DNA of 39,533 bases from Bacteroidota bacterium (GTDB taxonomy: Bacteria > Bacteroidota > Bacteroidia > Bacteroidales > F082). Below the pieces are notes generated by a model. The model did not search any database, was not told the DNA's origin, and saw only the letters and a program-made list of their open reading frames with translations. This document shows positions 8,275 to 17,086 of the stretch, piece by piece (within the stretch, counting starts at the first letter, position 1; the number at the start of each line of letters is the position of its first letter). The DNA is taken from NCBI GenBank assembly GCA_024276895.1, contig JAJRWG010000112.1, forward strand, positions 1-39,533. The letters run 5' to 3'. The translations under genes were made by a program, and so were the position numbers.

Positions 8275-8535
8275 CTATTTCTTGTCGCCGCCTTCTTTTT
8301 TGCTGCACTCGGATGATTTTTCATTCATCATTTTGGTGCTGCTGCAGCATGATTTTTCCATTTTGTTTTCTTTTTCTTTGCTTTCGCTTGCTTTGGCTTT
8401 CTTCTTGTCTTTATCTTTGTCGTTGTCAACAATACTTGAAAGGTTACTAACCTGGAGCGTTGTTGCCACACTTGTTGTTGCAATGCTTCCGAAGAAAAGG
8501 ATACCCATACTTAATGCAATTGCTTTTTTTCTCAT
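8275..8535 (-). CDS. Small exported lysine- and cysteine-rich protein, unknown function
   Basis: An 86-residue protein with a clear signal peptide (MRKKAIALSMGILFFGSIATTSVA). The mature part is low-complexity and highly charged (DNDKDKDKKKAKASESKEKENK) and carries three Cys in KSCCSS and SSECSKK. No domain was recognised. The gene has its own terminator and a -7 box, and is divergent from a sensor kinase/response regulator pair, with a phased repeat array between them. This arrangement suggests it is a direct target of that regulator. A periplasmic metal- or thiol-related role is possible from the cysteines but is not shown. The gene ends in TAG, followed at once by the terminator, so TAG is a real stop here. 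Confidence 0.78.
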   Translation of the reverse strand: MRKKAIALSMGILFFGSIATTSVATTLQVSNLSSIVDNDKDKDKKKAKASESKEKENKMEKSCCSSTKMMNEKSSECSKKEGGDKK

Positions 8536-8578
8536 CGTTTCTATTTTGTAAAAAATGACTACTCTTTATTTAACGTTA

Positions 8579-8586
8579 CAAAAGTA
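8579..8586 (-). promoter_or_regulatory. Putative -7 box of the small exported protein gene
   Basis: On the minus strand this reads TACTTTTG (TAnnTTTG), 43 bases before the ATG at 8535. No -33 TTG exists at the normal distance; that position is taken by the first repeats of the GTTAA array. This is what an activator-dependent promoter would look like. Confidence 0.45.
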
Positions 8587-8607
8587 AGCCTGTACAAAAG
8601 CTATCCG

Positions 8608-8676
8608 TGTTAAGCTGCTGTTAAAAACTGTTAACAAAATGTTAAATTACAGCTGTGGCAGTTAAGCAACAGTTAA
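8608..8676 (+). promoter_or_regulatory. Phased GTTAA direct-repeat array, likely response-regulator operator
   Basis: GTTAA occurs on the plus strand starting at 8609, 8620, 8630, 8641, 8661 and 8672, with spacings of 11, 10, 11, 20 and 11 bases. The first four are TGTTAA and the last two are AGTTAA. OmpR/PhoB-family winged-helix regulators bind direct repeats spaced 10-11 bases apart, on one face of the helix. The array lies between the divergent promoters of the small exported protein and of the kinase/regulator operon. The last repeat overlaps the kinase gene's -7 box. Binding by the regulator encoded at 10068 is inferred. Confidence 0.55.
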
Positions 8677-8681
8677 TTTTG
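8674..8681 (+). promoter_or_regulatory. Putative -7 box before the sensor kinase gene
   Basis: TAATTTTG matches TAnnTTTG, 17 bases before the ATG at 8699. It overlaps the last GTTAA repeat, so regulator binding there would be expected to compete with RNA polymerase. Confidence 0.4.
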
Positions 8682-8698
8682 ATTTGATTCCGCAACGA

Positions 8699-9988
8699 AT
8701 GAAGAAAAAAGCCATTGTTTTCGTTATTGTTCTCACTTCCGTTTCACTGGTCGGCATTGTTTTTACCCAGTTGTTTTGGGTGAAAAAGTCACTGGACCTG
8801 AAGTCGGAACAATTTGACAACAGTGTGCGCATTGCCATAAAAAGTGTACTGAATCAATTTATGGACATGAAGAACGACAGCGTATTTCAGCAAAAGCTAC
8901 TCCTGATCTCCTGTCGCAAACCCAAACTGGATGTAACGGATGTTATACCACCGCGTTTGCTGGACTCCCTGCTCACGGAAGAGTTTATTTGCATGGGATT
9001 GGGCGGGAGCTATTATTATGGTTTGTACGACAGGTCCATTGGCAGGTTTGTGGCAGGCAGATATCCCGATAATGAACAACAACTCCTGGAGTCACCCTAC
9101 CAGTTTTCGGTGGCCAGTCTGTTCCGTCCGGGCGATTACTACCTGAGCATCTTCTTTTCGGGTAAGTCGGGCTTAGTGCTACGACAAATGGAAGGCTGGT
9201 TGTTGCTTTCGGTTTTTTTCCTGATCATTTTAATCATCAGTTTTATTTGGGTAGCTTACACCATCTTCAGGCAAAAAAGGCTGTCCGAAATGAAGACCGA
9301 CTTCATCAATAACCTGACCCACGAGTTTAAAACACCCATTGCCACCTCATCACTGGCGGCAGAAATGCTGTTGCGCCCGGAAATCAGTGACGAAAAAGAC
9401 AAAGTAAAAAAATATGCCGGCGTTATCCTTGATGAAAATCTGCGACTTCAAAACCACGTGGAACAAGTCCTTCAGGTAGCTTTGCTCGAAAAAGGACAGC
9501 AGCAATACAAATTCCGCCGGGCCAATATTCACCAACTGGTAAGTTCGGCCATCGACAGCTTCAGCCTGATCATCAAAGAAAAAAATGTGGACATCAGCAT
9601 CAGTCTGGATGCGGACCGGTACATTGCTGTTGCCGACCGCGCCCATATTCTGAACGTTTTTCACAATTTAATTGACAATGCCATCAAATATTCACACGGC
9701 AGACCCGTTATACAGATCAGTACATGGAATACAAAAAACCACATCGTCATACGTGTAAGTGACAAGGGAATTGGCATCAGTCCCCAGCACCAGAAAGATA
9801 TTTTCAAGAACCTGTTCAGGGTTCCGATGGGCAACATTCACGATGCGAGGGGTTTCGGACTCGGCCTGTACTATGTAAAAACAGTGGTCAACCACCACAA
9901 CGGACGCATTGAAGTAAAAAGCGAATTGGGAAAGGGATCAAGTTTCGATATTTACCTGCCTTTTAACGAAGAGAAACTCAAGGTGTAA
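8699..9988 (+). CDS. Sensor histidine kinase (two-component system)
   Basis: A 429-residue membrane kinase. It has two membrane segments (about residues 5-27 and 167-190) flanking a ~140-residue periplasmic sensor region that holds two cysteines (C72, C98). The HisKA domain has the phosphoacceptor H208 in NLTHEFKTPIAT. The HATPase domain shows the N box NVFHNLIDNAIKYS, the G1 box VSDKGIGIS and the G2 box GFGLGLYYV. It phosphorylates the response regulator encoded 79 bases downstream. The ATG at 8699 is chosen over a TTG at 8684. Overall layout resembles RprX-type kinases of Bacteroides, but orthology is not established. The stimulus is unknown. Confidence 0.93.
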   Translation: MKKKAIVFVIVLTSVSLVGIVFTQLFWVKKSLDLKSEQFDNSVRIAIKSVLNQFMDMKNDSVFQQKLLLISCRKPKLDVTDVIPPRLLDSLLTEEFICMGLGGSYYYGLYDRSIGRFVAGRYPDNEQQLLESPYQFSVASLFRPGDYYLSIFFSGKSGLVLRQMEGWLLLSVFFLIILIISFIWVAYTIFRQKRLSEMKTDFINNLTHEFKTPIATSSLAAEMLLRPEISDEKDKVKKYAGVILDENLRLQNHVEQVLQVALLEKGQQQYKFRRANIHQLVSSAIDSFSLIIKEKNVDISISLDADRYIAVADRAHILNVFHNLIDNAIKYSHGRPVIQISTWNTKNHIVIRVSDKGIGISPQHQKDIFKNLFRVPMGNIHDARGFGLGLYYVKTVVNHHNGRIEVKSELGKGSSFDIYLPFNEEKLKV

Positions 9989-10067
9989 GGAACTTGCTTT
10001 TACCACGTCTTATTTAAATAAAAGCCAGGGGGAAACAGCCGGTGTTTACTTAATAAAAACTAAGAAA

Positions 10068-10799
10068 ATGAAAACGGAGAGCGAAAAAGTAAGGATACTG
10101 TTTGTTGAAGACGACCCGAACCTGAGCATGGTTCTGCAAGACTATCTTGAAATGATCGGTTACTCCATACGCCATGCTAAAAACGGGGTTGAGGGTTTCA
10201 ATTATTTTATGGCCGAACCTTTCGACCTGCTCATCCTCGATGTGATGCTGCCGAAAAAAGACGGTTTTTCTCTGGCCGCCGATGTCAGGGCAAGCAACCA
10301 ATCCGTACCCATCATATTTTTAACCGCCAAAAGCCTGAAAGAAGACCGCATCAAAGGTTTTCAGCAGGGCTGCGACGATTACATTACCAAGCCCTTTAGC
10401 ACTGAGGAATTGAGCTTGCGCATCAAGGCCATTCTGAAACGTTGTGCCGTTCCCGGAAATCAATACCGCACGGGCACCCCCGAGTTGTTTGTCCTTGGTA
10501 AATACGAATTTGACAGTGGCAACATGATGTTGCGTTGCAAAGGTGTTGAAGACAAACGGTTGACCCGCAAGGAGGCAGACCTGCTCAAACTGCTTTGCAT
10601 TAACAAGAATAACATTCTGCCCCGCGAGGTTGCCCTTGAAACCATTTGGGGAGAGAATAACTATTTTATAGGCAGGAGCATGGATGTTTTCATTGCCAAG
10701 TTACGAAAATACCTGAAAGCAGACCCCAATGTCCGGATCATCAATGTGCACGGCATCGGTTTCAAACTGGAGATCAGGGGCGAACTGGTTCAACGCTGA
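10068..10799 (+). CDS. OmpR/PhoB-family response regulator
   Basis: A 243-residue regulator. The receiver domain has all key residues: acidic pair D15/D16 (FVEDDPN), phosphoacceptor D58 (LLILDVMLP), T86 (IIFLTAKS) and K108 (DDYITKPF). It is followed by a winged-helix Trans_reg_C domain (TRKEADLLKLL, then GRSMDVFIAKLRKYL and IINVHGIGFKL). Gene order kinase-regulator and the short gap suggest co-transcription. This domain class binds direct repeats with ~11-base periodicity, which fits the GTTAA array at 8608-8676 upstream of its operon and of the divergent small exported protein gene. Confidence 0.94.
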   Translation: MKTESEKVRILFVEDDPNLSMVLQDYLEMIGYSIRHAKNGVEGFNYFMAEPFDLLILDVMLPKKDGFSLAADVRASNQSVPIIFLTAKSLKEDRIKGFQQGCDDYITKPFSTEELSLRIKAILKRCAVPGNQYRTGTPELFVLGKYEFDSGNMMLRCKGVEDKRLTRKEADLLKLLCINKNNILPREVALETIWGENNYFIGRSMDVFIAKLRKYLKADPNVRIINVHGIGFKLEIRGELVQR

Positions 10800-10827
10800 T
10801 TTGTCCGTTTCCCCGGAAGTTTTTCCA

Positions 10828-12963
10828 CTACTGATTGATCCCCAGCAGCATCAGCATAAAAGCATCTTCCATGGCGGTTTCTTTGTAGGCTTCAAAACGG
10901 CCTGAGGCGCCTCCGTGCCCGAAATCCATGTTGGTATGCAGGAGCAGAATATTGTCGCCGGTCTTCATCTCACGGAGTTTAGCCACCCACTTTGCAGGTT
11001 CCCAGTACTGTACCTGACTGTCGTGCAGGCCGGTGGTAACCAGCATGGCGGGGTAGTCTTTTTCCCCGACCTGGTCGTAGGGTGAGTAAGAAAGCATGTA
11101 TTCGTAGTATTCTTTTTCGTGGGGATTTCCCCATTCGTCGTACTCGCCTGTGGTCAGCGGAATGCTTTCGTCAAGCATGGTGGTTACCACATCAACAAAC
11201 GGAACGGCGGCAATCACCCCTTTGAAAAGGTCGGGCCGGTAGTTCACCACTGCACCCATCAGCAGCCCACCGGCGCTGCCACCCATGGCAAACAATTTAT
11301 CTGTCGTCGTGTAATGCCCGGCCAGCAAGTATTCGGCACAATCGATAAAATCGAAAAAAGTATTTTTCTTTTTTAACAGTTTCCCGTTTTCATACCAATC
11401 TCTTCCCATTTCTTCACCACCCCGGATGTGTGCAAGTGCAAAGGCAAAGCCCCTGTCGAGCAGGCTCAGCCGCGAAGACCGGAAAACGGACTCAATGCTG
11501 TAACCGTAGCTGCCATAGCCGTATAGCAGGAGCGGATGCTGCCCGTTTTTCTCAAAACCCTTTTTGTAAACAATACTGACCGGTACCTTCACACCGTCGC
11601 GTGCTGTGGCGTACACCCTCTCGGTAATGTAATCGTCATGGTTGTAACCGCCGACGACCTCCTGCTGTTTCAGCAGTACTTTGTCACGTGTAAGCATGTC
11701 GTAGTCGAAGACGGAATTGGGTGTTTTGAGCGAAGTGTAGCCGTACCGCAGCAATTTGCTGAAGTAATCGGGATTGGAGGTAGTGTAAGCGAAATAATCG
11801 GCTTCGTCAAAGGAAAGGTAATGGTCTTTTCCTTTTTTTAAGTCGAAGATGCGTAGTTGCCGCAATCCGTTCCTGCGTTCGGTCAGGACAAAAAAGTCAT
11901 TGAAAACATCAACATCTTCGAGAAGTACATCCCCGCGGTTGGCAATTACTTCTTTCCAGTTTTCCATGCCTGTTCGGTCTTCCGGGGTTTCCATGAGCCG
12001 GAAGTTTTTGGCTTTGTCGTTGGTCAGGATCAGAAAACGCTTACCCTGGTGCGAAATGCTGTACTCCAGCTTTTTCTGCCGTGGTTGAAAAACTGTAAAT
12101 TCTCCTTCGGGATTGTTGGCATCCAGAATGCGGTATTCCGAAGACAGCGTGCTTTCCGAACCGATCACCAGGTACTTTTCCGATTTGGTTTTGTAAATGT
12201 AGGTGTTGTAAATGGAATCTTTTTCGTGGTACACGAGTTGGTCTTCTTCAACCGGAGTACCCAAAATGTGTTTGTAAATCTTATACGGCCTCAGTGTTTC
12301 GTCTTTCACGGTGTAGTAAACGGTTTTGTTGTCGTTGGCCCACACCATTCCGCCCGAGGTGTTACGGATACTTTCTTTGGCAAGCTCACCGGTTTTCAGA
12401 TTCTTAAAATAAATGGTGTACTTGCGACGGCTCACCGTGTCCACACTGTAAGCCAGCAACTGGTTGTTGTGGCTGACCTCCCAGTCACCAATCTGAAAAA
12501 AGGGATGCCCCTTGGCCATTTTATTGCCGTCCAGCATGATCTCTTCCGCAGCTTTTCCCTCCTGTAAAAGTTTTTTACGGCAGTAAACAGGATATTCTTT
12601 CTTTTCTTCGAAACGGGTGTAATATTCGTAGCCTTTTACACGGTAAGGCACCGACATGTCAGTCTGTTTGATGCGTCCGACAATTTCGTCATAAATCTTT
12701 TTCTGCAATGCTTCCGTGTCTTTCAGCACTGCTTTGGTGTACGCATTCTCGGCTTTTAAATATTCGATGACCTCCGGGTTCTCCCTTTGATTAAGCCAGT
12801 AATAATTGTCGATGCGGGTATGTCCGTGTTCCTCGAATTCTGTCGGGATCTTTTTTGCTGTGGGAGGCTTCATTTCATTTTTGTTTTGCTGCTGGCATGC
12901 CTGTAAACCGCTAAATAAAGTGGCAAGAACGACGGCCTTTAAAAAATATTCTTGAATATTCAT
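10828..12963 (-). CDS. S9 family oligopeptidase (oligopeptidase B type), predicted lipoprotein
   Basis: A 711-residue serine peptidase of the prolyl oligopeptidase clan, closest in motifs to oligopeptidase B. An N-terminal beta-propeller region is followed by the alpha/beta-hydrolase domain with S563 in MGGSAGGLLMG, D648 in TGLHDSQV and H683 in DFGHGGASG as the catalytic triad. These enzymes cleave short peptides, B-types after basic residues. The N-terminus (VLATLFSGLQACQQQ) has a lipobox with C23, so it is probably anchored to a membrane in the periplasm, unlike cytoplasmic E. coli PtrB. It lies 50 bases after the TonB-dependent receptor gene on the same strand; a joint role in peptide uptake and use is plausible but inferred. 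It ends with TAG. Confidence 0.9.
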   Translation of the reverse strand: MNIQEYFLKAVVLATLFSGLQACQQQNKNEMKPPTAKKIPTEFEEHGHTRIDNYYWLNQRENPEVIEYLKAENAYTKAVLKDTEALQKKIYDEIVGRIKQTDMSVPYRVKGYEYYTRFEEKKEYPVYCRKKLLQEGKAAEEIMLDGNKMAKGHPFFQIGDWEVSHNNQLLAYSVDTVSRRKYTIYFKNLKTGELAKESIRNTSGGMVWANDNKTVYYTVKDETLRPYKIYKHILGTPVEEDQLVYHEKDSIYNTYIYKTKSEKYLVIGSESTLSSEYRILDANNPEGEFTVFQPRQKKLEYSISHQGKRFLILTNDKAKNFRLMETPEDRTGMENWKEVIANRGDVLLEDVDVFNDFFVLTERRNGLRQLRIFDLKKGKDHYLSFDEADYFAYTTSNPDYFSKLLRYGYTSLKTPNSVFDYDMLTRDKVLLKQQEVVGGYNHDDYITERVYATARDGVKVPVSIVYKKGFEKNGQHPLLLYGYGSYGYSIESVFRSSRLSLLDRGFAFALAHIRGGEEMGRDWYENGKLLKKKNTFFDFIDCAEYLLAGHYTTTDKLFAMGGSAGGLLMGAVVNYRPDLFKGVIAAVPFVDVVTTMLDESIPLTTGEYDEWGNPHEKEYYEYMLSYSPYDQVGEKDYPAMLVTTGLHDSQVQYWEPAKWVAKLREMKTGDNILLLHTNMDFGHGGASGRFEAYKETAMEDAFMLMLLGINQ

Positions 12964-13013
12964 CAGGGAGGAGATTTATATTGGAAATCCTGTTCGGGTT
13001 AAGCGTATTTTTA

Positions 13014-15335
13014 TCAGAAATACAGGTTCAAACCCAGGCTGGGCATAAACGGCAACTGGTAAACAACTTCACCGCTGATCAGGTCAACGTAAAAAACATT
13101 GTCACGGTTGTAAACGTTTGTAATGCTCAGGTTAACAACCAGCTTTGTACGGGCACTGAAATAAAAGTTCCTTTTGGCGTCAATGTCCAGGCGGTGGTAG
13201 GTGGGCAGTCGTCCGCCAAACAAATCGGCATAAAGCACACCCAGCTGGCCGTTTTCAGTTAAATAGTCGGTGTTGACACCTCCCGGAAAAACAAGGTATT
13301 CGTAAAAACCCTGAACCTGTGTAAAGGGAAAGCCACTGCCGAAGTTCCAGCGTGCACTAAACTCCCACTGTTTTTTTGCACCGGTAACGTAGGACAAAAC
13401 AGCATTCAGGTTGTGCCTGCGATCGTAGTTCGGGGTATAGCTTACCAACTCCCCATTTGGGGTTTCGTATTCGCGGTTCACAAAACCCAGCGAATACACA
13501 AACCAGAGGTAGATCTTCTTGTAATCATATTTTAATGACACATCCAGTCCGTAAGAATTTCCCCTTTCGATGATAAAATCTTTGGTTTGCACGTCGCTGG
13601 CACCCGGAGGCGCTTCACCCTGGTCGTAAACCTTAAAACGGTTAATGTTGGTAATCTGCGGGTACTGCTTGTAGTAGCCTTCCACATTGAGGTTGATGTA
13701 GCGGCCGATATCGAATTCGGCGCCAAGTATCACATGATTCGATTTTTGCAGGCGGGATTTACGCGGCTGGCCGGCAAAGCTTTCCGGGAGATTTTCAGGT
13801 CCGGATAAAAAGCCGTAAAAAAGGTTGACCACATCCCTGTCAGAGGTGGCATCAATCAGGTTCTGCGAATACATCCCGGCAGCCAGCTTCAGACGGAAGT
13901 GCTCGCCTGCATTGAACTTGACCGCAATCCTGGGTTCGGGAGAAAATTCAGCTAGCGAGGCATACCATTGCGCCCTGAAACCCGGTTCAATGATGAATTT
14001 GCCAAAGACGGCCTTGTACTTTACATAAATACCCAACTGGGTGGTGTTTTCAATCTGCTCAATACTCTTTCCCAGAAAATTCGTAAAGAAATACTCCGTC
14101 CGGTAGCCCTCAATTTCAATTCCGTACTGCAATTTGTTCTTCCCGTAAAAGTAGGAAAAGTCAAGTTTTCCTGTAAAGCCGCCGATCATGCTTGAGCGGT
14201 CGTTGAGCGCGGTGGAGTTGATGCCGCTGTTGTACTGCGAATAGGCAAACAGGCCCTCGACCAAAACCGGCGAGCGCCCGGGAATAATGACAAAATTGAG
14301 CCCGCCTCCGAACGAGTTCCAGCCAAAATCGGAAACGGACTTGTAATTGTTTACCTTGTCGGTAAAATTAAATCCGAAGATACTGACCTTGCTTCCGTTG
14401 GCTGCGTTAATCGATATCTTCCCGTATAAATCCATGAAGTTGAACGGCAGGCCGTCTTCGTCAATATAATCGTAAAATATTTTTGAGCTTTCAGCCAGGA
14501 AAGAGTTTTTAAACGAAAGAATCATGGAGGCACTGCCTTTGTCGGGTGCTTTTTGTTTCACAATGGGCACTTCAAGCAGCGCTCTGGAACCGAAAGTGGA
14601 AGCGCCCACAGACCCGGACACCCTTTTCTTGTTACCGTCTTTGTAGCTGATGTCCATCACCGCCGAAATCCGTCCGCCGTATTCGGCGTTAAAGCCCCCT
14701 GTGTACACCTCGGCATTGCTGATCAGGTCGGTCTCAAAAACCGAAAACAAGCCGATGGAATGGAAAGGATTGTAAATGGTCATGCCGTCGAGGATGACCT
14801 TGTTTTGAATGGGTGTGCCCCCCCTGACGTAAAACTGCCCGCCCTGGTCGCCTGTGAACACAATTCCGGGAATGACCTGCAGGTATTGAGCAAAATCAGC
14901 CTGCCCGCCGATGCTGGGGATTTGCTTAATTTCTCTGGGCGATATCTGAATGACCGATGTCCTTGTTTCGGTCTTGGCTTCGATGCGTGCCGCATTCACC
15001 GTAACCGTTTCCAGTTCAAATGACGATTTTTTCAGAAACAGTTTGATGTCAACAAGATCATTCTCTTTAAGGGTAATAGCTCTTCTGATGGTGTCAAAAC
15101 CAATGTAGGTAACCAGGAGGGTGTAATTACCCGTCGGCACTTTGGTGATGAGAAAATAACCGTTGACGTCTGTGGATGCGCCATGGGTGGTGCCCTCAAG
15201 AAAGACATTGGAGAAAATGGCCGGTTCGCCTGTTTCTTCTTCAAACACAAAGCCCCTGACAGAAGCCACCTGCGCATTGGCGGATATTGCTAAAAACAAG
15301 AATGTTACGAAAAATAAAAGGTAGGTTTTGTACAT
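13014..15335 (-). CDS. TonB-dependent outer-membrane receptor with CarboxypepD_reg-like domain
   Basis: A 773-residue outer-membrane receptor. It has a signal peptide (MYKTYLLFFVTFLFLAISANA), a carboxypeptidase-regulatory-like beta-sandwich domain (residues ~25-105, with FLEGTTHGASTDVNGYF), a plug domain (QIPSIGGQADFAQYLQVIPG, FYVRGGTPIQNKVILDGM) and a beta-barrel ending in an aromatic residue (GLNLYF). Such proteins import ligands using TonB energy. There is no SusD partner next to it, so it is not a classical Sus pair. The start at 15335 begins the signal peptide; the frame stays open 81 bases further upstream but that part is not family-like. The downstream gene is a lipidated oligopeptidase, hinting at a peptide ligand. 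This is inference. Confidence 0.9.
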   Translation of the reverse strand: MYKTYLLFFVTFLFLAISANAQVASVRGFVFEEETGEPAIFSNVFLEGTTHGASTDVNGYFLITKVPTGNYTLLVTYIGFDTIRRAITLKENDLVDIKLFLKKSSFELETVTVNAARIEAKTETRTSVIQISPREIKQIPSIGGQADFAQYLQVIPGIVFTGDQGGQFYVRGGTPIQNKVILDGMTIYNPFHSIGLFSVFETDLISNAEVYTGGFNAEYGGRISAVMDISYKDGNKKRVSGSVGASTFGSRALLEVPIVKQKAPDKGSASMILSFKNSFLAESSKIFYDYIDEDGLPFNFMDLYGKISINAANGSKVSIFGFNFTDKVNNYKSVSDFGWNSFGGGLNFVIIPGRSPVLVEGLFAYSQYNSGINSTALNDRSSMIGGFTGKLDFSYFYGKNKLQYGIEIEGYRTEYFFTNFLGKSIEQIENTTQLGIYVKYKAVFGKFIIEPGFRAQWYASLAEFSPEPRIAVKFNAGEHFRLKLAAGMYSQNLIDATSDRDVVNLFYGFLSGPENLPESFAGQPRKSRLQKSNHVILGAEFDIGRYINLNVEGYYKQYPQITNINRFKVYDQGEAPPGASDVQTKDFIIERGNSYGLDVSLKYDYKKIYLWFVYSLGFVNREYETPNGELVSYTPNYDRRHNLNAVLSYVTGAKKQWEFSARWNFGSGFPFTQVQGFYEYLVFPGGVNTDYLTENGQLGVLYADLFGGRLPTYHRLDIDAKRNFYFSARTKLVVNLSITNVYNRDNVFYVDLISGEVVYQLPFMPSLGLNLYF

Positions 15336-15491
15336 GCGATTCCCATTTTCCTGATAGTAAAAAAGAAGGCGCAAGATAAATAAAAAGTGCTTTGACGGTG
15401 AAACTAATTTTGACAAGTTTCCGGTACTGACAGCACGCCCTGTTCAGGCGTGGGCGTTTGAAACAACGGTGGCTGTTTCTCCTGCAAAATC

Positions 15492-15529
15492 AAAAAAGAG
15501 CAGCTTCCAAAACCGAAAGCTGCTTTTTT
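15492..15529 (-). terminator. Intrinsic terminator (bidirectional shape) after the LiaF-like gene
   Basis: AGCAGCTT and AAGCTGCT pair around a 9-base loop, with A-runs on the left and T-runs on the right, so either strand yields a hairpin with a T-tract. In context it ends the minus-strand pspC-liaF-like transcript before the TonB receptor gene. Confidence 0.75.
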
Positions 15530-15594
15530 ACACCGAAGCAAACAGAGGACGAAAAACTAAGCAGTTTAATGTCAGTTTCCTGCCAGCGGTTTCT

Positions 15595-16503
15595 TTAGTA
15601 GCGGATAATGGAATAGTTCGACATGGCTGCATTTACCTCCAGGTAAATTTTGTTCGCGGCGCTATCGAAGTTGGCAGTCCGGTAATGTCTGTGGTCAACT
15701 TTTTCAAAGCCCTGAATTTCCTTGACCGACAAAACCGCACTGATCTTCAAATCACAGCCCGATTCTTCCGGCACTTTAAGCACAAGCTCCGACGCTCCTG
15801 CATCAATGTTAACACGGGTTTCGGGATATTTATCACCCAACTTGACCTTTAAGGAAGCCGCACCGCTTTCCAGTTCCAGGTTTTTGACTTTAAAAGGGCT
15901 CAAATCGAACTGCACGGCGGCTGCACCAACATCCAGGTTAATGTCCCACACGGGCTTTTTGTTGAGCCTGACCCTGACTTTGCTGTGGGGTTTCTTGTTA
16001 AACAACAGGCGCGAATTGGAAGAACCGATGGTGATGACAACCCGGTCATCAGTCACTACTTTTGAATAGGTGTATCGCATATCGGTTTTGTTCTGGCTGA
16101 AATGAAGCAATGCCTGAGTGGTGTCGAGCAACATGAATTCACCTGCTGCTGCCGACATGTTGAGGGTGGCAAAATCAATGCTGTCTTCGTTGGAAATATC
16201 GAACTGCTGATCGAAAACCGTCTTACCCGATTCGGGCCATTCCGTTTCCTCCTCATCGGGAAATTTACTGGAGACAGTGCGGTCAAGCATATAATACACC
16301 GATCCCGCCAGGACGGCCATCACCAGCCCGATCCTGATCCATTTGCCGGCCGGCAGGATGGAAACACCCCACAGAATCAGCACAACAGGCCACAAACGCC
16401 ACAATTCCCTGAAATCGAAGTAAATCAGGTTGAGATTCTCCAGCGTGAAAAGCACCCCGATCAGTATCAGGATGACTCCCCAAAATATGTTTCTGTATCG
16501 CAT
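15595..16503 (-). CDS. LiaF/LiaI-type membrane protein (DUF5668 plus LiaF C-terminal-like domain)
   Basis: A 302-residue protein with an N-terminal membrane part typical of LiaI/LiaF-like proteins (IFWGVILILIGVLFTLENL, LWRLWPVVLILWGVSIL, then IRIGLVMAVLAGSVYYML). An acidic linker precedes a C-terminal beta-rich domain (residues ~150-295) with the repetitive 'LDVGAAAVQFDLS', 'LESGAASLKVKLG' and 'IDAGASELVLKVP' strands seen in LiaF/DUF2154 and adhesin-like beta-helix families. LiaF homologues modulate envelope-stress signalling in Firmicutes; in Bacteroidota the role is unproven. It lies 81 bases downstream of a PspC gene on the same strand, a common pairing, so both are probably part of envelope homeostasis. 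Confidence 0.82.
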   Translation of the reverse strand: MRYRNIFWGVILILIGVLFTLENLNLIYFDFRELWRLWPVVLILWGVSILPAGKWIRIGLVMAVLAGSVYYMLDRTVSSKFPDEEETEWPESGKTVFDQQFDISNEDSIDFATLNMSAAAGEFMLLDTTQALLHFSQNKTDMRYTYSKVVTDDRVVITIGSSNSRLLFNKKPHSKVRVRLNKKPVWDINLDVGAAAVQFDLSPFKVKNLELESGAASLKVKLGDKYPETRVNIDAGASELVLKVPEESGCDLKISAVLSVKEIQGFEKVDHRHYRTANFDSAANKIYLEVNAAMSNYSIIRY

Positions 16504-16584
16504 AAGGCTTAATTTTTTAAGTTATTGAACTTTCACCGGATCGTGCGGCAATTCATTGTCGCCTCACTAAAACGGCAGGGTTTT

Positions 16585-17031
16585 TCAGGAATCAATATTC
16601 CCGGATGAACGCAGCAACTCGGGTTTGATGAGCAGCACCCCGACTGCAACCAAAATTAAAGGCCACAGATCGAGGATGTGGGTGTAAGGCATCAGGCGGT
16701 CAACAAGAAAAAGCAGTCCGAGAAAAATAAGGATCATCCCGGCAATAATGCTTCCGTTTGTTCCGTTTCCGTTTCCTTTTTCGCTTACGGTGGCGTCAGG
16801 GCTTTTTTTTTCCGAGAGGTCTTCGTAATCGTGCAGGGGTTCTTTTTGGATGGGAATCACGATCCACATAATGATGTAAACCAATATTCCGCTTCCTCCG
16901 AACAAGAACAGCAACACAAAAGCAATCCTCAGGATGACCACATCAACCCTGAGATAATCGGCGAGTCCGCCGCAAACACCACCGATTACTTTTTCGGTAG
17001 CTGACCGGTATAGCCTTTTTACATTCTCCAT
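16585..17031 (-). CDS. PspC domain-containing membrane protein
   Basis: A 148-residue protein. The N-terminal PspC domain is clear: KRLYRSATEKVIGGVCGGLADYL, then VDVVILRIAFVLLFLFGGSGI and YIIMWIVIP, with its membrane helix. A charged linker follows, then a second hydrophobic part (SIIAGMILIFLGLLFLVDRL and ILDLWPLILVAVGVLLI) that resembles the LiaI-like membrane domain of the next gene. PspC proteins belong to the phage-shock/envelope-stress response in proteobacteria. No PspA or PspB gene is in the window. A -7 box (17079-17086) lies 48 bases upstream. Confidence 0.88.
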   Translation of the reverse strand: MENVKRLYRSATEKVIGGVCGGLADYLRVDVVILRIAFVLLFLFGGSGILVYIIMWIVIPIQKEPLHDYEDLSEKKSPDATVSEKGNGNGTNGSIIAGMILIFLGLLFLVDRLMPYTHILDLWPLILVAVGVLLIKPELLRSSGNIDS

Positions 17032-17078
17032 TTTATTTCCAGTTTAAGTCAATAAATTTTTATCATTCGATTGTGGTG

Positions 17079-17086
17079 CAAATATA
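17079..17086 (-). promoter_or_regulatory. Putative -7 box of the pspC-liaF-like operon
   Basis: On the minus strand this reads TATATTTG (TAnnTTTG), 48 bases before the ATG at 17031. No strong -33 box is seen. Confidence 0.45.
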
